Assembly: GCA_014860445.1 (NCBI GenBank)
Contig: JACZJT010000048.1
Span: forward strand, 1 to 64,000
DNA: 64,000 nt
Source of the DNA: Burkholderiales bacterium
GTDB lineage: Bacteria > Pseudomonadota > Gammaproteobacteria > Burkholderiales > SG8-39
Reading direction: 5' to 3'
Shown here: positions 10,061-19,523 of the stretch, one piece after another
How positions within the stretch are numbered: the stretch's first letter is position 1
Layout of the letters: each line of letters begins with the position of its first letter
Notes under the pieces: generated by a model
The model's input: only the letters and a program-made list of their open reading frames with translations
Databases searched by the model: none
What the model was told of the DNA's origin: nothing
Made by a program: the position numbers and the translations under genes

Positions 10061-11215
10061 ATGCTGAAGAAGGCCTTGTCGGGTATGTTCTCGAAGACTG
10101 CCGGGGCCGCGGTTCCGGCTGCGGCCATGCCGCAGGGCCCGGTTCCCGACGCTGCAGGCCACGAGGATGCCGATAACTGGCGCGACGGCATACTCGAACG
10201 CTTTTATCAGCACATGCACCGGCATGAGAGCGACAATTTCGATGCGGAACGCTTTGCCGGACAGGATCCGGGTGTTTTTCAGATCCGCCATCCGGTCCAG
10301 TATCTGAAATTCTTCTTCCTCAATTTCATCGACCTGTTCGAAGCGCGCAACCGGCTGGCAGACGCGGCGTCGAAAGACCTGTTGGACCGGCTGATCCTGT
10401 TCCGCATGCTGAGCCACCATCATGTGAAAGTGCTGGAAGCGCCTGCCGAGCACTGGCGTTTGCGGGAGCAGGCAAAATCGTTTCAAGTCGGCAGCCCGCA
10501 GGAAACCGGCGTGCTTGGCCAGCTGGGCAGCTATGAGTTCCCGTTCGAGGGCGGGCGCATCCGGCTGGACGGATGGGCCATGAACGTGGCGATGGCGTTT
10601 CTGATGGGGCAGTACTACTTCGACCGGGACGGCGTCAGCATCAAACCGCGCCGCGGCGATTACCTGATCGACGCCGGCGCCTGTTTCGGCGATACGGCGC
10701 TTGCGTTTGCATCGACGGCCGGCGCCGAGGGTCAGGTGTACGCCTTTGACATGGTGCCGACGCATTGCCGCATCATGCGGCGCAATCTCGACATGAACCC
10801 CTCGCTCGCAGGGCGGATCACGCTGTTTCCATGCGGCGTGTCGGCGGTCGATCGGAACATCGGCATGACGCCGGCCGAGGACGTAGGCGTCAATCCGGCG
10901 GCGCACCTGGATTTCGACAAATATCCCGTGCGGCGCATCGATTCCCTGGTCGACGAGGGCGTCGTGAAGCGCGTGGATTTCATCAAAATGGACATCGAAG
11001 GCTCCGAGCTGGACGCGCTCTGCGGGGCGGAGGCCTCACTGCGGCGCTGGCGCCCGCGGCTGGCGATCTCGATCTACCACCGGCCGGAAGACTATTTTTC
11101 GATCATCCGCTATTTGGCCATGCTCGATCTCGGTTACCGCTTCTATCTCGATCATTACACCATCCACGGCGAAGAGACGGTGCTGTACGCCAGCGCCGAA
11201 GCGCCTGCAGCCTGA
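10061..11215 (+). CDS. FkbM-family SAM-dependent methyltransferase
   Basis: This is a 384-residue protein. Its first ~190 residues are family-specific and lack a known motif. The methyltransferase core follows: the glycine-rich SAM motif YLIDAGACFGDTALAFAS, AFDMVPTHCRIMRRN, then VDFIKMDIEGSELDALCGA, which is diagnostic of FkbM proteins. FkbM enzymes O-methylate sugars or natural products, often in surface polysaccharide synthesis. No glycosyltransferases are adjacent, so the acceptor is unknown. The gene starts 11 nt after the hydrolase stop and may be co-transcribed with it. Confidence 0.8.
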   Translation: MLKKALSGMFSKTAGAAVPAAAMPQGPVPDAAGHEDADNWRDGILERFYQHMHRHESDNFDAERFAGQDPGVFQIRHPVQYLKFFFLNFIDLFEARNRLADAASKDLLDRLILFRMLSHHHVKVLEAPAEHWRLREQAKSFQVGSPQETGVLGQLGSYEFPFEGGRIRLDGWAMNVAMAFLMGQYYFDRDGVSIKPRRGDYLIDAGACFGDTALAFASTAGAEGQVYAFDMVPTHCRIMRRNLDMNPSLAGRITLFPCGVSAVDRNIGMTPAEDVGVNPAAHLDFDKYPVRRIDSLVDEGVVKRVDFIKMDIEGSELDALCGAEASLRRWRPRLAISIYHRPEDYFSIIRYLAMLDLGYRFYLDHYTIHGEETVLYASAEAPAA

Positions 11216-11512
11216 TATCGGCGGGCGACGCCGGGCCGGTCTGTCGATAGTTTTCTTCGGACCTGCGCGCCTATTGCATCGAATGCAGGCCGAACTCACC
11301 GTTTCGCAACCCAAACCGGCCGGAGAGCATTTCCGGAAATAGCCATGTGAAATCGACGCAGCCAACCCCCCCATTAATAGGAATGCGAGGCTTTCGCATT
11401 GCCGAATTGTGGCGTAGAGTTATCGGCGCAATAGGAAGTAGCAGTCGGATAAACGCCCATGCTCGCGGTTAGCGCAATGGGTTCACCTCAGTCCACTCAT
11501 TAGGAGGATAAG

Positions 11513-11758
11513 ATGAAGGTTCGAGCCGTTACCTTGTTTCTCGCGCTGATGCTGACAAGCGCAACCGCGTTCGCTTTCCATTGCCCGGCGGACATGAAAA
11601 AGATCGATGCAGCAATGAGCAAGAAACCCAAGTTGAGCGATGCTCAGATGTCGGAGGTGAAAAAGCTGCGTGCCGACGGCGAGGCATTTCACAAAGCCGG
11701 CAAGCACCAGGATTCGGTCGATACGTTAGCCAAAGCAATGAAAATCCTAGGCATATAA
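11513..11758 (+). CDS. Small secreted conserved hypothetical protein
   Basis: This is an 81-residue product with a clear Sec signal peptide (MKVRAVTLFLALMLTSATAFA) followed by a short, charged, helical mature part (FHCPADMKKIDAAMSKK, ending TLAKAMKILGI). TTAGGAGGATAAG immediately precedes the ATG, a strong ribosome site. The pattern resembles small periplasmic helical-hairpin proteins of proteobacteria. No function can be assigned. It stands alone, with its own upstream region of ~297 bp. Confidence 0.7.
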   Translation: MKVRAVTLFLALMLTSATAFAFHCPADMKKIDAAMSKKPKLSDAQMSEVKKLRADGEAFHKAGKHQDSVDTLAKAMKILGI

Positions 11759-11908
11759 CGAACCCTGGTACGCACTACAAACGAGTAAAGACGCCGCAGC
11801 GGATCGTCTGCTTCCGGCCGTTCGGAAACGAGGCCAATTGGCCCATTGACACGAATGCGCGGTCAGCTACGCTTTAGGCGCTTGTTGATTTAACTCCTCC
11901 AGAGATTC

Positions 11909-11935
11909 CCCCGCTTCGGCGGGGTTTCTTTTTTT
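11909..11935 (+). terminator. Rho-independent terminator
   Basis: A perfect GC hairpin (CCCCGC, loop TTCG, GCGGGG) is followed by TTTCTTTTTTT. It lies 150 nt after the small secreted protein and probably ends that transcript. Confidence 0.75.
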
Positions 11936-12866
11936 GGAGCGCTGTGCGTCCGCTGCTGGCCGGTTGTACTCCCTGACGCCATCAGGTCTACTGAAAATTC
12001 AGCCAGCGTCAGCATTCCAAAAACGCAGGCCGTCACTTTCGACCCGGAAGAGCCGCTCAGCCTTTGGCACCATGTATGGCCGCTATGCACGAGGGAGCTG
12101 CCGCCCACGAATTCGCCGTCACATTCGGCTTGTCGACCTAGCCGGCCACTGGCGCTGTACTTGCGCATAGGCCAAAGGCTGCCAATGCGAGCGTCTGCTA
12201 TCCGAAAGCACTAGGATCCGGGGTCAGAAGCAAGCCGAAGCAGGGCGGTAGCATAGACCACGGCTGTCACAAGAATCGCGCCCATCACGAGACGGCAATG
12301 CGCCATTTTGCCGAGATCACCCCTAGAGTGTTTTGAGGCGACTGATCTGGCAATTCATCGCAGGCGAAAAAAGTGCGACGGCCACCTCCTGCGCCCGCGG
12401 AGCGCGGCCAGTTCGAACGATCTGCGGATAGGGCGACTCACGCCGGGTACTTAGATATGCGTGTGGAAGGCATCTACGACGATCGCAATAAACTCCTACG
12501 TCTTGGGGATCAATCAGACCGGATACCTTGGAGTGCGCGCTCATAGCCCTGAACTTCTCGGTCCACAAAGGAACCCACTTGGCGAAGCCATCTCGCAGCG
12601 GGTTCCAGTTACCCTTTGCGCGCAGCTGGTCCTACACCGACGTAACAGGTTCTAATTTCCTGACTGAATTCGCTCGTGGATTCGCGCGCATTGCCGTTCT
12701 CTCCTCAGGTTTGTTTTCTTGCATCGATCGGTTTCGATGAAACTTGTCAGCTTCCAAAAGCATGAAGCACGCAAACCAGAAGAGCTTGGTTTGTCGAGAC
12801 AATAGCATGCTGTTTTGAGACACTCGGTACTTAGTTCCGCTACAGTCTTTAGTCGGTAGCGCGTGT
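11936..12866. other. Gene-poor stretch, no convincing coding sequence
   Basis: About 930 bases lie between the terminator and the SDR stop. All frames are broken into short ORFs without recognisable motifs, and codon bias is poor. The best candidate is a minus-strand 31-codon ORF (12211-12306, MAHCRLVMGAILVTAVVYAT...), which would be a single-TM micro-protein; its ribosome site is weak. The mixed composition and the lack of long frames suggest a decayed region at the boundary of the catabolic locus. Confidence 0.5.
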
Positions 12867-13682
12867 TCAGGCGATCGTCCCGCCATTCGGGCTGATAGTT
12901 TGGCCCACGATAAAAGCTGCTTCATCGCTTGCCAGATACAGTGCGAGAGACGCAAATTCCTCGATCGTCCCCATGCGCCCGGCGGGAATCCGTTGCAGCA
13001 GACGCTGTTGCACTTCGGGGGAAAACTGGTTCCAGATTTCGGTCGTGATCGCCCCGGCCGCGATGCAATTGACATTGACTCCGGCGCCGATGACCTCCAG
13101 CGCGACCGAGCGCGTGAAGGCCACTACTCCGCCTTTCGAGGCGGAGTAGTGAGGGCTGTGGAACGACTGGCCGGAGATGCCTGCCGTGGAAGCAATATTC
13201 ACGATCTTTCCATAGCGCTTCGGTTCCATGATTTTCAGCGCTTCGCGCGTGCAGTAAAAAACCCCGTTCAGGTTCACCGCAATCATCTGCGCCCAAGTCT
13301 CGTCGCTCATATTGCGCGTCACCTCGAGCGAACGCTTCGGCGCCGGCGTCGTCGTCAGTTCGAGAAACCCCAAGCGCGCTTTGGCGCTTTCCTTGTCCGA
13401 CGGCGTCCGCGCTGCATTGTTGACGAGAATGTCGAGCGTACCGAAGCGCTCGACAATACGCTCGAACATTGTCTTCACGTCCTGGCTTGACGAAACGTCT
13501 CCGGTGACACCCAAGCCGATGCCGCCATCGCTCGCAATTTCTTCCACCGTTGCGTCTACCGCGTCCTTGCCACGTCCGTTCACGGCCACACGCGCCCCTT
13601 CCCGGGCGAACGCGTGCGCAATGCCGCGACCGAGACCCGCAGAAGCCCCAGTTACGAGTACGACTTTGTCTTTGAACGTCAC
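12867..13682 (-). CDS. Short-chain dehydrogenase/reductase (SDR)
   Basis: This 271-residue classical SDR has the NAD(P) motif TGASAGLGRG at the N-terminus, LVNNAAR, the catalytic Ser in IASTAG, and YSASKGG with Tyr and Lys. The likely start is the GTG at 13682, with GAGGAG ten bases upstream. It would oxidise or reduce a hydroxyl/keto group on a pathway intermediate. It is the last gene of the leftward catabolic arm and follows tctA by ~55 bp. An insert of ~20 residues between the NNAA motif and the helix (SAKARLGFLELTTTPAPKR) is unusual for the family. Confidence 0.85.
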   Translation of the reverse strand: MTFKDKVVLVTGASAGLGRGIAHAFAREGARVAVNGRGKDAVDATVEEIASDGGIGLGVTGDVSSSQDVKTMFERIVERFGTLDILVNNAARTPSDKESAKARLGFLELTTTPAPKRSLEVTRNMSDETWAQMIAVNLNGVFYCTREALKIMEPKRYGKIVNIASTAGISGQSFHSPHYSASKGGVVAFTRSVALEVIGAGVNVNCIAAGAITTEIWNQFSPEVQQRLLQRIPAGRMGTIEEFASLALYLASDEAAFIVGQTISPNGGTIA

Positions 13683-13738
13683 CGATCTTGACTCCTCATT
13701 TTTCTCGCGTGCAAATGGCCCTCAAGGTTCATGAAATG

Positions 13739-15241
13739 TCATTCTTGGAATGCTGCTTCACGGGTCTTGCGCACGGCTGGCAGGATCGTAAGGAGCAGCA
13801 GCGCCATGGCGACGATCAATAGCACACCGCTAATCGGTTTGGTGAAGAATACGGTCGCATCGCCGTGGGAAATCAGCATCGCCCGGCGCATGTGCTCCTC
13901 CATCAGTGGTCCGAGGATGAACCCCAGAATCAGCGGCGCCGGCTCGCATTCCAGTTTAACGAAAACATAACCCAATATTCCAAATAGTCCGGCAAGCAAC
14001 ATGTCGAACGTCTGGTTCGCCATACTGTAGACGCCAACGCTGCAAAACAGCACGATCGACGGGTAGAGCAGCCGGTAAGGCACGGTCAACAGCTTTACCC
14101 AGATGCCGATCAGCGGCAGGTTGAGGATCACCAGCATCAGGTTGCCGATCCACATGCTAACGATCAAGCCCCAGAAGAGTTCCGGGTTCTCCGTCAGCAC
14201 CTGTGGCCCGGGTGCAATGCCCTGGATCATCATCGCGCCTATCATCAGCGCCATCACCACGTTGGAGGGGATACCTAGGGTGAGCATGGGAATGAAAGAA
14301 GTCTGCGATCCGGCATTGTTCGCCGATTCCGGCGCTGCGACGCCGCGGATTTCACCCTTGCCGAAATTGGAGGGATCGCCAATTTTCTTTTCCACCGTAT
14401 ATGCTGCAAAAGAGGCCAGCATTGCCCCGCCACCCGGTAGGATGCCCAGCACCGAACCGACTGCCGTACCGCGCAAAACCGCGCCGGAACTGTCCTTCAA
14501 GTCCTTCCAGGTCGGCATTAGATTGGTAACCTTGTTAACGAATACCTCGCGCGCCGTGCCCTGCTCAAGATTGCTAATGACCTCGGCGAAAGCGAAAAAT
14601 CCCATGGCGATGATGACAAAGCCGATCCCGTCGGAGAGCTCCGGAAAACCGAAGGAAAAGCGATCCATCCCGGAATTGACATCAGTGCCGACCAGACCCA
14701 GCAGCAGCCCGAAAAGGGTCATCGAAAGCGCCTTGATCAGAGAGCCGTGCGCGAGCACCGTTGCGCCGACCAAGCCCAAAACCATCAGAGAGAAATACTC
14801 GGCTGGACCGAATTTGAGTGCAAACTCGGCCAGCGGCGGCGCAAACAGCGCGATCACAATGGTGGCGACGCAGCCGGCGAAGAACGAGCCCAGGGCCGCA
14901 ATCGCCAGCGCCGGACCGGCGCGACCCCGGCGCGCCATCTGGTAACCTTCCAGGCAGGTAATCACCGAGGACGCCTCCCCAGGAATATTAACCAGGATCG
15001 ACGTGGTTGACCCGCCGTATTGCGCACCATAGTAAATGCCGGCGAGCATGATCAAGGCCGAAATCGGCGGTAGACTGAACGTCACCGGCAGAAGCATCGC
15101 GATGGTCACCAGAGGCCCAATGCCGGGCAGCACTCCGATCAGCGTCCCGAGCAGCACGCCGAGGAAACAATACATCAGATTTTGCGCGGTCAACGCTACG
15201 CCAAAGCCGATGCCGAGGTTGTGAAGCAGCGCAAAGTCCAT
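13739..15241 (-). CDS. tctA: Tripartite tricarboxylate transporter large membrane subunit TctA
   Basis: This 500-residue integral membrane protein has the typical TctA features: GVLPGIGPLVTIAMLLP, GAQYGGSTTSILVNIPGE and LGIPSNVVMALMIGA. It is the translocator of TTT systems, which use a periplasmic Bug-type receptor and import carboxylates on an ion gradient. The ATG at 15241 is chosen over a GTG at 15259 because it begins 2 nt after the tctB stop and matches the usual N-terminus. With tctB and the tctC-like gene at 22720 it forms a full transporter, split between the two arms of the locus. Confidence 0.92.
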   Translation of the reverse strand: MDFALLHNLGIGFGVALTAQNLMYCFLGVLLGTLIGVLPGIGPLVTIAMLLPVTFSLPPISALIMLAGIYYGAQYGGSTTSILVNIPGEASSVITCLEGYQMARRGRAGPALAIAALGSFFAGCVATIVIALFAPPLAEFALKFGPAEYFSLMVLGLVGATVLAHGSLIKALSMTLFGLLLGLVGTDVNSGMDRFSFGFPELSDGIGFVIIAMGFFAFAEVISNLEQGTAREVFVNKVTNLMPTWKDLKDSSGAVLRGTAVGSVLGILPGGGAMLASFAAYTVEKKIGDPSNFGKGEIRGVAAPESANNAGSQTSFIPMLTLGIPSNVVMALMIGAMMIQGIAPGPQVLTENPELFWGLIVSMWIGNLMLVILNLPLIGIWVKLLTVPYRLLYPSIVLFCSVGVYSMANQTFDMLLAGLFGILGYVFVKLECEPAPLILGFILGPLMEEHMRRAMLISHGDATVFFTKPISGVLLIVAMALLLLTILPAVRKTREAAFQE

Positions 15242-15243
15242 GG

Positions 15244-15831
15244 CTACTGTCCCGGCCACAAGTTGTACGGCATCGACAGGCCTTTAACGAATACCAGCAC
15301 GGCAAACAGCACCAGTACTAAGGTTAGAATCAGAATTTCCTTTTTACGAAAATCATGTCCCCCCGCCGCGCTTATTACGACCAGTAGTACGGTCGCGAGA
15401 ACCAGGCCCAGCGGCTCGAGTGCGTAGCCGAAAACCAATACTGAGAGCAGCACCAGGGGCAATGACTTTGGTCCGAAAGCGCCGAAGAACAGCGCCAGCG
15501 CCAGCGCGCTGAGCACATACTTGGCCAGCGGCGCCCCCTTGAACCAGCTATCTGCGAAGTAGATCACGCCTCCGAGCGCTAGTGCGGCGACCAGCAACGG
15601 CAGCCGGAGTGGGAATACCTTGAGGGTATGCTCGAATTTGGATATGAACGAGCGAAACAGTACGCTCGCCCCGAGTATCGCGAGCAGACCGCCCACGATC
15701 ACCGGGAAATACGCGGGCCCCATGCGCGCTGCGGTGCCCATCGGATAGTTGAACGCGATTAACGTAAAACTTATGCCGAAACCGGCAAACATCAGGCCGG
15801 CCCAGAAGTCCTTGCCGTTCCTTACTTTCAT
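15244..15831 (-). CDS. tctB: Tripartite tricarboxylate transporter small membrane subunit TctB
   Basis: This is a ~195-residue protein with four to five hydrophobic segments and the order FWAGLMFAGFGISF, then AARMGPAYFPVIVGGLLA, which is typical of TctB. The ATG at 15831 is preceded by GGAGGAGA at the ideal distance, so it is preferred over the ATG four codons upstream. It is directly upstream of tctA and translationally close to it. Confidence 0.88.
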   Translation of the reverse strand: MKVRNGKDFWAGLMFAGFGISFTLIAFNYPMGTAARMGPAYFPVIVGGLLAILGASVLFRSFISKFEHTLKVFPLRLPLLVAALALGGVIYFADSWFKGAPLAKYVLSALALALFFGAFGPKSLPLVLLSVLVFGYALEPLGLVLATVLLVVISAAGGHDFRKKEILILTLVLVLFAVLVFVKGLSMPYNLWPGQ

Positions 15832-16010
15832 CTTCTCCTCCATCGTCTAATGCGTGAATGCACTGTTATTTTTGCGTGACCAAAAAGCCATGCTGCCGCG
15901 AAGCACAAAGTGACTACTCAAGCTTTTAGCGATCACGAAGAAGTAACAACTACAGGTTTTCGCAGGAATTCCAGTTAGCTGCCAATCGGGTGATTTCGGT
16001 AATGGGCGTT

Positions 16011-16466
16011 TCAGTCGTACTGCTGCGTCACCCACTCCGCCACGCAAACCGGCTTGTCCGATCCCTCACGCTCCACGGTCACTCCCCAGGTGAGCTGTCT
16101 TCCGCCCTTGATATTTGCGAATCGGGCGAGCACGAAACGCCCGCGGATGCGCGAGCCGGCCGGAACGGCATCAGTGAAGCGCACCCGATTCAGTCCGTAG
16201 TTGACACCCATTCTTAGCCGGCTCATGTCGATCGTGTTCTGCAGCAGGCGCGACAGCAGCGACAGCGTTAGAAAGCCGTGCGCGATGGTGCCGCCATAGG
16301 GCGACTCGCGCCCGGCCCGCTCCGGGTCGACATGGATCCACTGCGTATCACCTATGGCGTTGGCGAATTGGTCGATGCGGTCCTGGCCGACCTCAAGCCA
16401 GGGCGAAACACCGATCTCCTGGCCGACGTGCAGATGCAGTTGAGTAACGTCGTTCATCCGGGGCAT
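16011..16466 (-). CDS. MaoC-family acyl dehydratase / (R)-hydratase
   Basis: This is a ~151-residue single hotdog-fold protein. The hydratase motif ATGDTQWIHVDPERA is present as NAIGDTQWIHVDPERA, followed by YGGTIAHGFLTLSLL; the Asp and His are the catalytic pair. It would hydrate an enoyl-CoA or dehydrate a 3-hydroxyacyl-CoA. Two ATGs (16466, 16457) are equally plausible; a GTG at 16559 would add a non-conserved tail. It follows an SDR in the leftward operon. Confidence 0.85.
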   Translation of the reverse strand: MPRMNDVTQLHLHVGQEIGVSPWLEVGQDRIDQFANAIGDTQWIHVDPERAGRESPYGGTIAHGFLTLSLLSRLLQNTIDMSRLRMGVNYGLNRVRFTDAVPAGSRIRGRFVLARFANIKGGRQLTWGVTVEREGSDKPVCVAEWVTQQYD

Positions 16467-16562
16467 CGCTTTTGCGATTTGCGATTGCTCATATCGCACA
16501 ACGCAACGGCATCGGGCGGAAAGCCGCAGAGTCGACAGTTTGTGAAGATGCTGACGCACTCA

Positions 16563-17432
16563 TTAGCGCTTGCGAGCCTGCTTGAGCGAAGCCCAGTTCT
16601 CGTCAGTCCAGGAAAAGAGATCGTCGAGATCCATGGCCTTGATGCCGCGGCCGCCATCGATGGTAATCATGTCGCCGTTGACATAGGAAGCGGCATCCGA
16701 GGTCAGGAATGCGCACATATTGGCGAATTCGTCATGCTCGCCGAAGCGACCTAGCGGAATGTTCCGGGTGAAATCGTAGGACTTGATTCGCTCTTCCGGT
16801 AGTAATTGGCCGAATGCGCCCGGCGTTGGAAAGATGCCCGGGGCGATGGCGACGCAGCGTATGCCTTTGGGGCCCCATTCGACCGCGAGACTCCGCGTCA
16901 TGGCCAACATCGCCGACTTGGCCATGGTAAGCGGGACCGTGAAAGCGCGACCCAAACTGGTGGCGCCTGAGGCAAGCACATTGAGTATGACGCCGCCTCG
17001 TTTGGCCCCGATCCAGCGTTTGCCTGCAGCCAGCACGCAATACGCATTGCCGCTCAATGCAATGCTGATGATCGTGTCGAAGGCACGTGCGGAAAGAGTC
17101 TCGGTGCGGGCAAGAAAATTTGCCCCTGCATTGTTGATGAGAATGTCCAGCGCACCTTCGGCCCAGATTGCGTCGAACATAGACTCGACTTGAGCGCTGT
17201 CGCGGATGTCGCAGCGAAGCGGCGTAACTTGTGCGCCGGTTTCCTCGGTGATTTCCTTGGTGGTATTCCGCAGAATCTCTTCGCGCCGACCGCAAATGTA
17301 AACGGTGGCGCCCAGTTGTGCCATGCGGTACGTAACTGCGCGACCCAAGCCGGTGCCGCCGCCGGTTACCAGCACGCGCTTGCCGTCCATCAGGTCTGCG
17401 CGAAACGGAATCCGATTGATTTCGATCGTCAT
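16563..17432 (-). CDS. SDR family, 2,4-dienoyl-CoA reductase-like
   Basis: This 289-residue SDR has VLVTGGGTGLGRA, ILINNAGANFLA and an EWGPKGIRCVAIAPG segment, reminiscent of peroxisomal-type dienoyl-CoA reductases. The usual YxxxK reads TVPLTMAKSAM, with no Tyr at the expected place; this is also seen in dienoyl-CoA reductases, which use other residues. The ATG at 17432 has GAGGGAA before it. An ATG at 17456 would overlap the preceding gene. This suggests reduction of an unsaturated acyl-CoA intermediate. Confidence 0.75.
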   Translation of the reverse strand: MTIEINRIPFRADLMDGKRVLVTGGGTGLGRAVTYRMAQLGATVYICGRREEILRNTTKEITEETGAQVTPLRCDIRDSAQVESMFDAIWAEGALDILINNAGANFLARTETLSARAFDTIISIALSGNAYCVLAAGKRWIGAKRGGVILNVLASGATSLGRAFTVPLTMAKSAMLAMTRSLAVEWGPKGIRCVAIAPGIFPTPGAFGQLLPEERIKSYDFTRNIPLGRFGEHDEFANMCAFLTSDAASYVNGDMITIDGGRGIKAMDLDDLFSWTDENWASLKQARKR

Positions 17433-17448
17433 ATTTCCCTCAGGTATT

Positions 17449-18276
17449 TCAGACATGATTCGGTATTGCTTCGGCTGCCGGACTGTCGAACTTCTCCCAA
17501 ATGAACTCTAGCTGCTCCTTGTTATTGAAACGTCGCACAGCTTCGCGAACATAAGGGTCGCTGCGCAACCTGCTTTGTGCAGAAGCCTCGAACTCCGACA
17601 TTACGTGGAAATCCACGTTGAACGACCGGTTGAGTGCCCGTTTGGCCATGCCGATGGCGACAGTGGAGGCATGGCAAAAGCGGCGCGCGAGCGACCTGGC
17701 TTCGGTTTGCAGCGAATCCGAGGAAACGAGCCGGAACACAATGCCCAAGTTCTTGGCTTCATCCGCGCCGAGTATCCGCGCAGAAAACATGAGTTCCTTG
17801 GCTCGCTGCAGCCCCACAATGCGGGGCAGCAGGAAAAGCCCGCCGAAATCAGGTACCAGACCCATGCGGCCAAAGACCTGGCAGAATTTGGCCCTGGGAG
17901 TCGCGAGAATGAAATCGGCAGCGAGCGCCAGGTTGCAGCCCGCTCCAAACGCGGGTCCGTCGACTGCGGCAATAACGGGCTTCGGCATTTCTATGAGCCG
18001 ATACAGCAACTCGTGGACTCGGTCGAATCGAAGCTTGTCTTCGGCGAAAGAAGGATTGCTGCCCTGCATGGCCTTGATATCGCCACCGGAGCAGAAGGAT
18101 CCGCCGCTGCCGGTGAGGATTAGTGCCTTCACCTCCACGTCTTCGAGCACCCTCGCAACCACGTCAGCCAGCTCCCTGTGCACTTCGGCAGTGATCGAAT
18201 TGCGTGCCTCGGGGCGATTCAGCGTGATAGTGGCGATTGCGTCGCTAACGTCATAGGCAATGCTGCTATAAGTCAT
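17449..18276 (-). CDS. Enoyl-CoA hydratase/isomerase family protein
   Basis: This 275-residue crotonase-fold protein contains ITLNRPEARNSIT, GSGGSFCSGGDIKAM (first oxyanion-hole segment) and AVDGPAFGAGCNLALAAD (second). The position of one classical catalytic Glu is taken by RMGLVPDFGG, where Asp may serve. The ATG at 18276 has AAGGAAG in front and is preferred over upstream in-frame codons. It would act on an enoyl-CoA formed by the acyl-CoA dehydrogenases of the other arm. Confidence 0.85.
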   Translation of the reverse strand: MTYSSIAYDVSDAIATITLNRPEARNSITAEVHRELADVVARVLEDVEVKALILTGSGGSFCSGGDIKAMQGSNPSFAEDKLRFDRVHELLYRLIEMPKPVIAAVDGPAFGAGCNLALAADFILATPRAKFCQVFGRMGLVPDFGGLFLLPRIVGLQRAKELMFSARILGADEAKNLGIVFRLVSSDSLQTEARSLARRFCHASTVAIGMAKRALNRSFNVDFHVMSEFEASAQSRLRSDPYVREAVRRFNNKEQLEFIWEKFDSPAAEAIPNHV

Positions 18277-18453
18277 GAGTCTTCCTTTCTCATTTCTGCG
18301 TGCTGTGTATGCCCAAGCACGGACTACGCTGAACAACGGCGGTGTCGCGGCCCGTGCTTTTCGGATTCGGTCCAGCAGCGGCTGACCGTGCTTGGGCAAT
18401 GGCGATATTGTGGCCCGCTCCTTCGGCCGGAACTGCGCGTGTATCCAAGCAAC

Positions 18454-19272
18454 TCACCGCGCCGCGCGCCTGACCTCGCCGCCGGCGACGACAATCGCCT
18501 CGCCGCTGATCCAACGCCCATGCGGGCCGCACAGGAATCGCACCAGCTCTGCGACTTCTTCAGCGGTTCCCGGCCGTTTGATCGGAATTGAGGACAGCCG
18601 CTGTTCCCACTTGCCCTCAGCGCGCAAGGCGTCGACGCGGGCTGTGTCGAGAAAACCGGGCGCGATCACGTTGCAGGTGATGCCGTGCGGGCCCAATTCG
18701 TCGGCCAGCGACGCGTTCAAGGCGTGCAAGGCTGCCTTGGATGCCGCATATGCACCTGTGGTGGCGGGGGCCACCATGGCCGCAATCGACGAAATGCTGA
18801 CGATGCTGCCGCCCCGCCCCTGTGCGATCATCTGCTTTGCCACGTATTTGCTGACGATCATGGTGCCGGTGAGATTGACATCGATCACTTTTCGCCAGAG
18901 AACTTCGTCGAGATCGACGACTGACACCCGGTCAGCGGCCCTAGGATAAGTGGCATTGTTGACGAGGATATCTATGTGACCGAATCGCTCGACCGTCTGG
19001 GCGACCATGTTCTGAACTTCTCCGATATGCGTTACATCCGCATGGACGCCGTGTCCGCGTACGCCGAGCGCTTCGATCGCCGCAACCAAATCGGGAAGGC
19101 CGCGCCAGCCGGACTTCACCTCGTCCTCTGGGGCGCCGCCGGCCGAATGCCCGCTGCCTGTGACCACCACATTCGCTCCCGCGCGCGCCAGTGCGAGCGC
19201 GATCGCAGCGCCTAGGCCGCGCTTGCGTGTGGCGCCACTGACGACTGCAACTTTGTCTCTAAGTTCATGCAT
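18454..19272 (-). CDS. Short-chain dehydrogenase/reductase (SDR)
   Basis: This ~272-residue SDR has the cofactor loop SGATRKRGLGAAIALALA, LVNNATYPR, a Ser in VSISSIAA and YAASKAAL with Tyr/Lys. The loop spacing (GATRKRGLG) resembles 3-oxoacyl reductases. The ATG at 19272 is preferred over a TTG one codon upstream. A ~250-bp gap with a palindrome separates it from the oxidoreductase genes, so it may have its own promoter. Confidence 0.85.
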   Translation of the reverse strand: MHELRDKVAVVSGATRKRGLGAAIALALARAGANVVVTGSGHSAGGAPEDEVKSGWRGLPDLVAAIEALGVRGHGVHADVTHIGEVQNMVAQTVERFGHIDILVNNATYPRAADRVSVVDLDEVLWRKVIDVNLTGTMIVSKYVAKQMIAQGRGGSIVSISSIAAMVAPATTGAYAASKAALHALNASLADELGPHGITCNVIAPGFLDTARVDALRAEGKWEQRLSSIPIKRPGTAEEVAELVRFLCGPHGRWISGEAIVVAGGEVRRAAR

Positions 19273-19319
19273 CAAATTCCGCCGACTCTAACGGTCCGCC
19301 GATTAAGCTTTTTCAAACG

Positions 19320-19341
19320 ATATTGTGTTTGCGCACAATAT
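19320..19341. promoter_or_regulatory. Palindrome ATATTGTG-N6-CACAATAT, possible operator
   Basis: A perfect 8-bp inverted repeat with a 6-bp spacer lies ~50 nt upstream of the SDR start. The size suits a TetR-type dimer, and a TetR gene lies at 26010. It could also be a short hairpin ending the oxidoreductase transcript, but no T-run follows on the minus strand. Confidence 0.35.
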
Positions 19342-19523
19342 TGCTCCTGTCGTTCAGGTCGCTGCCTACCGCCTCGGCGAACTGCTCAAGCGCCTTGACC
19401 GCAGATGCGCCAGATCGAGTCGCGTGAATCGTTCCATCATTTCGGAGAACATCAATCTTCTTGATCTCGAGAAGATCGACATAGCTTAAATCCCCTATAT
19501 GTCCGGAAGGGCAAATTCGGAGG

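Noticed and set aside
12211..12306. 31-codon minus-strand ORF with one hydrophobic segment
   Set aside because: Weak ribosome site and no recognised homologue; it lies in a decayed stretch. It is mentioned under the intergenic entry only.
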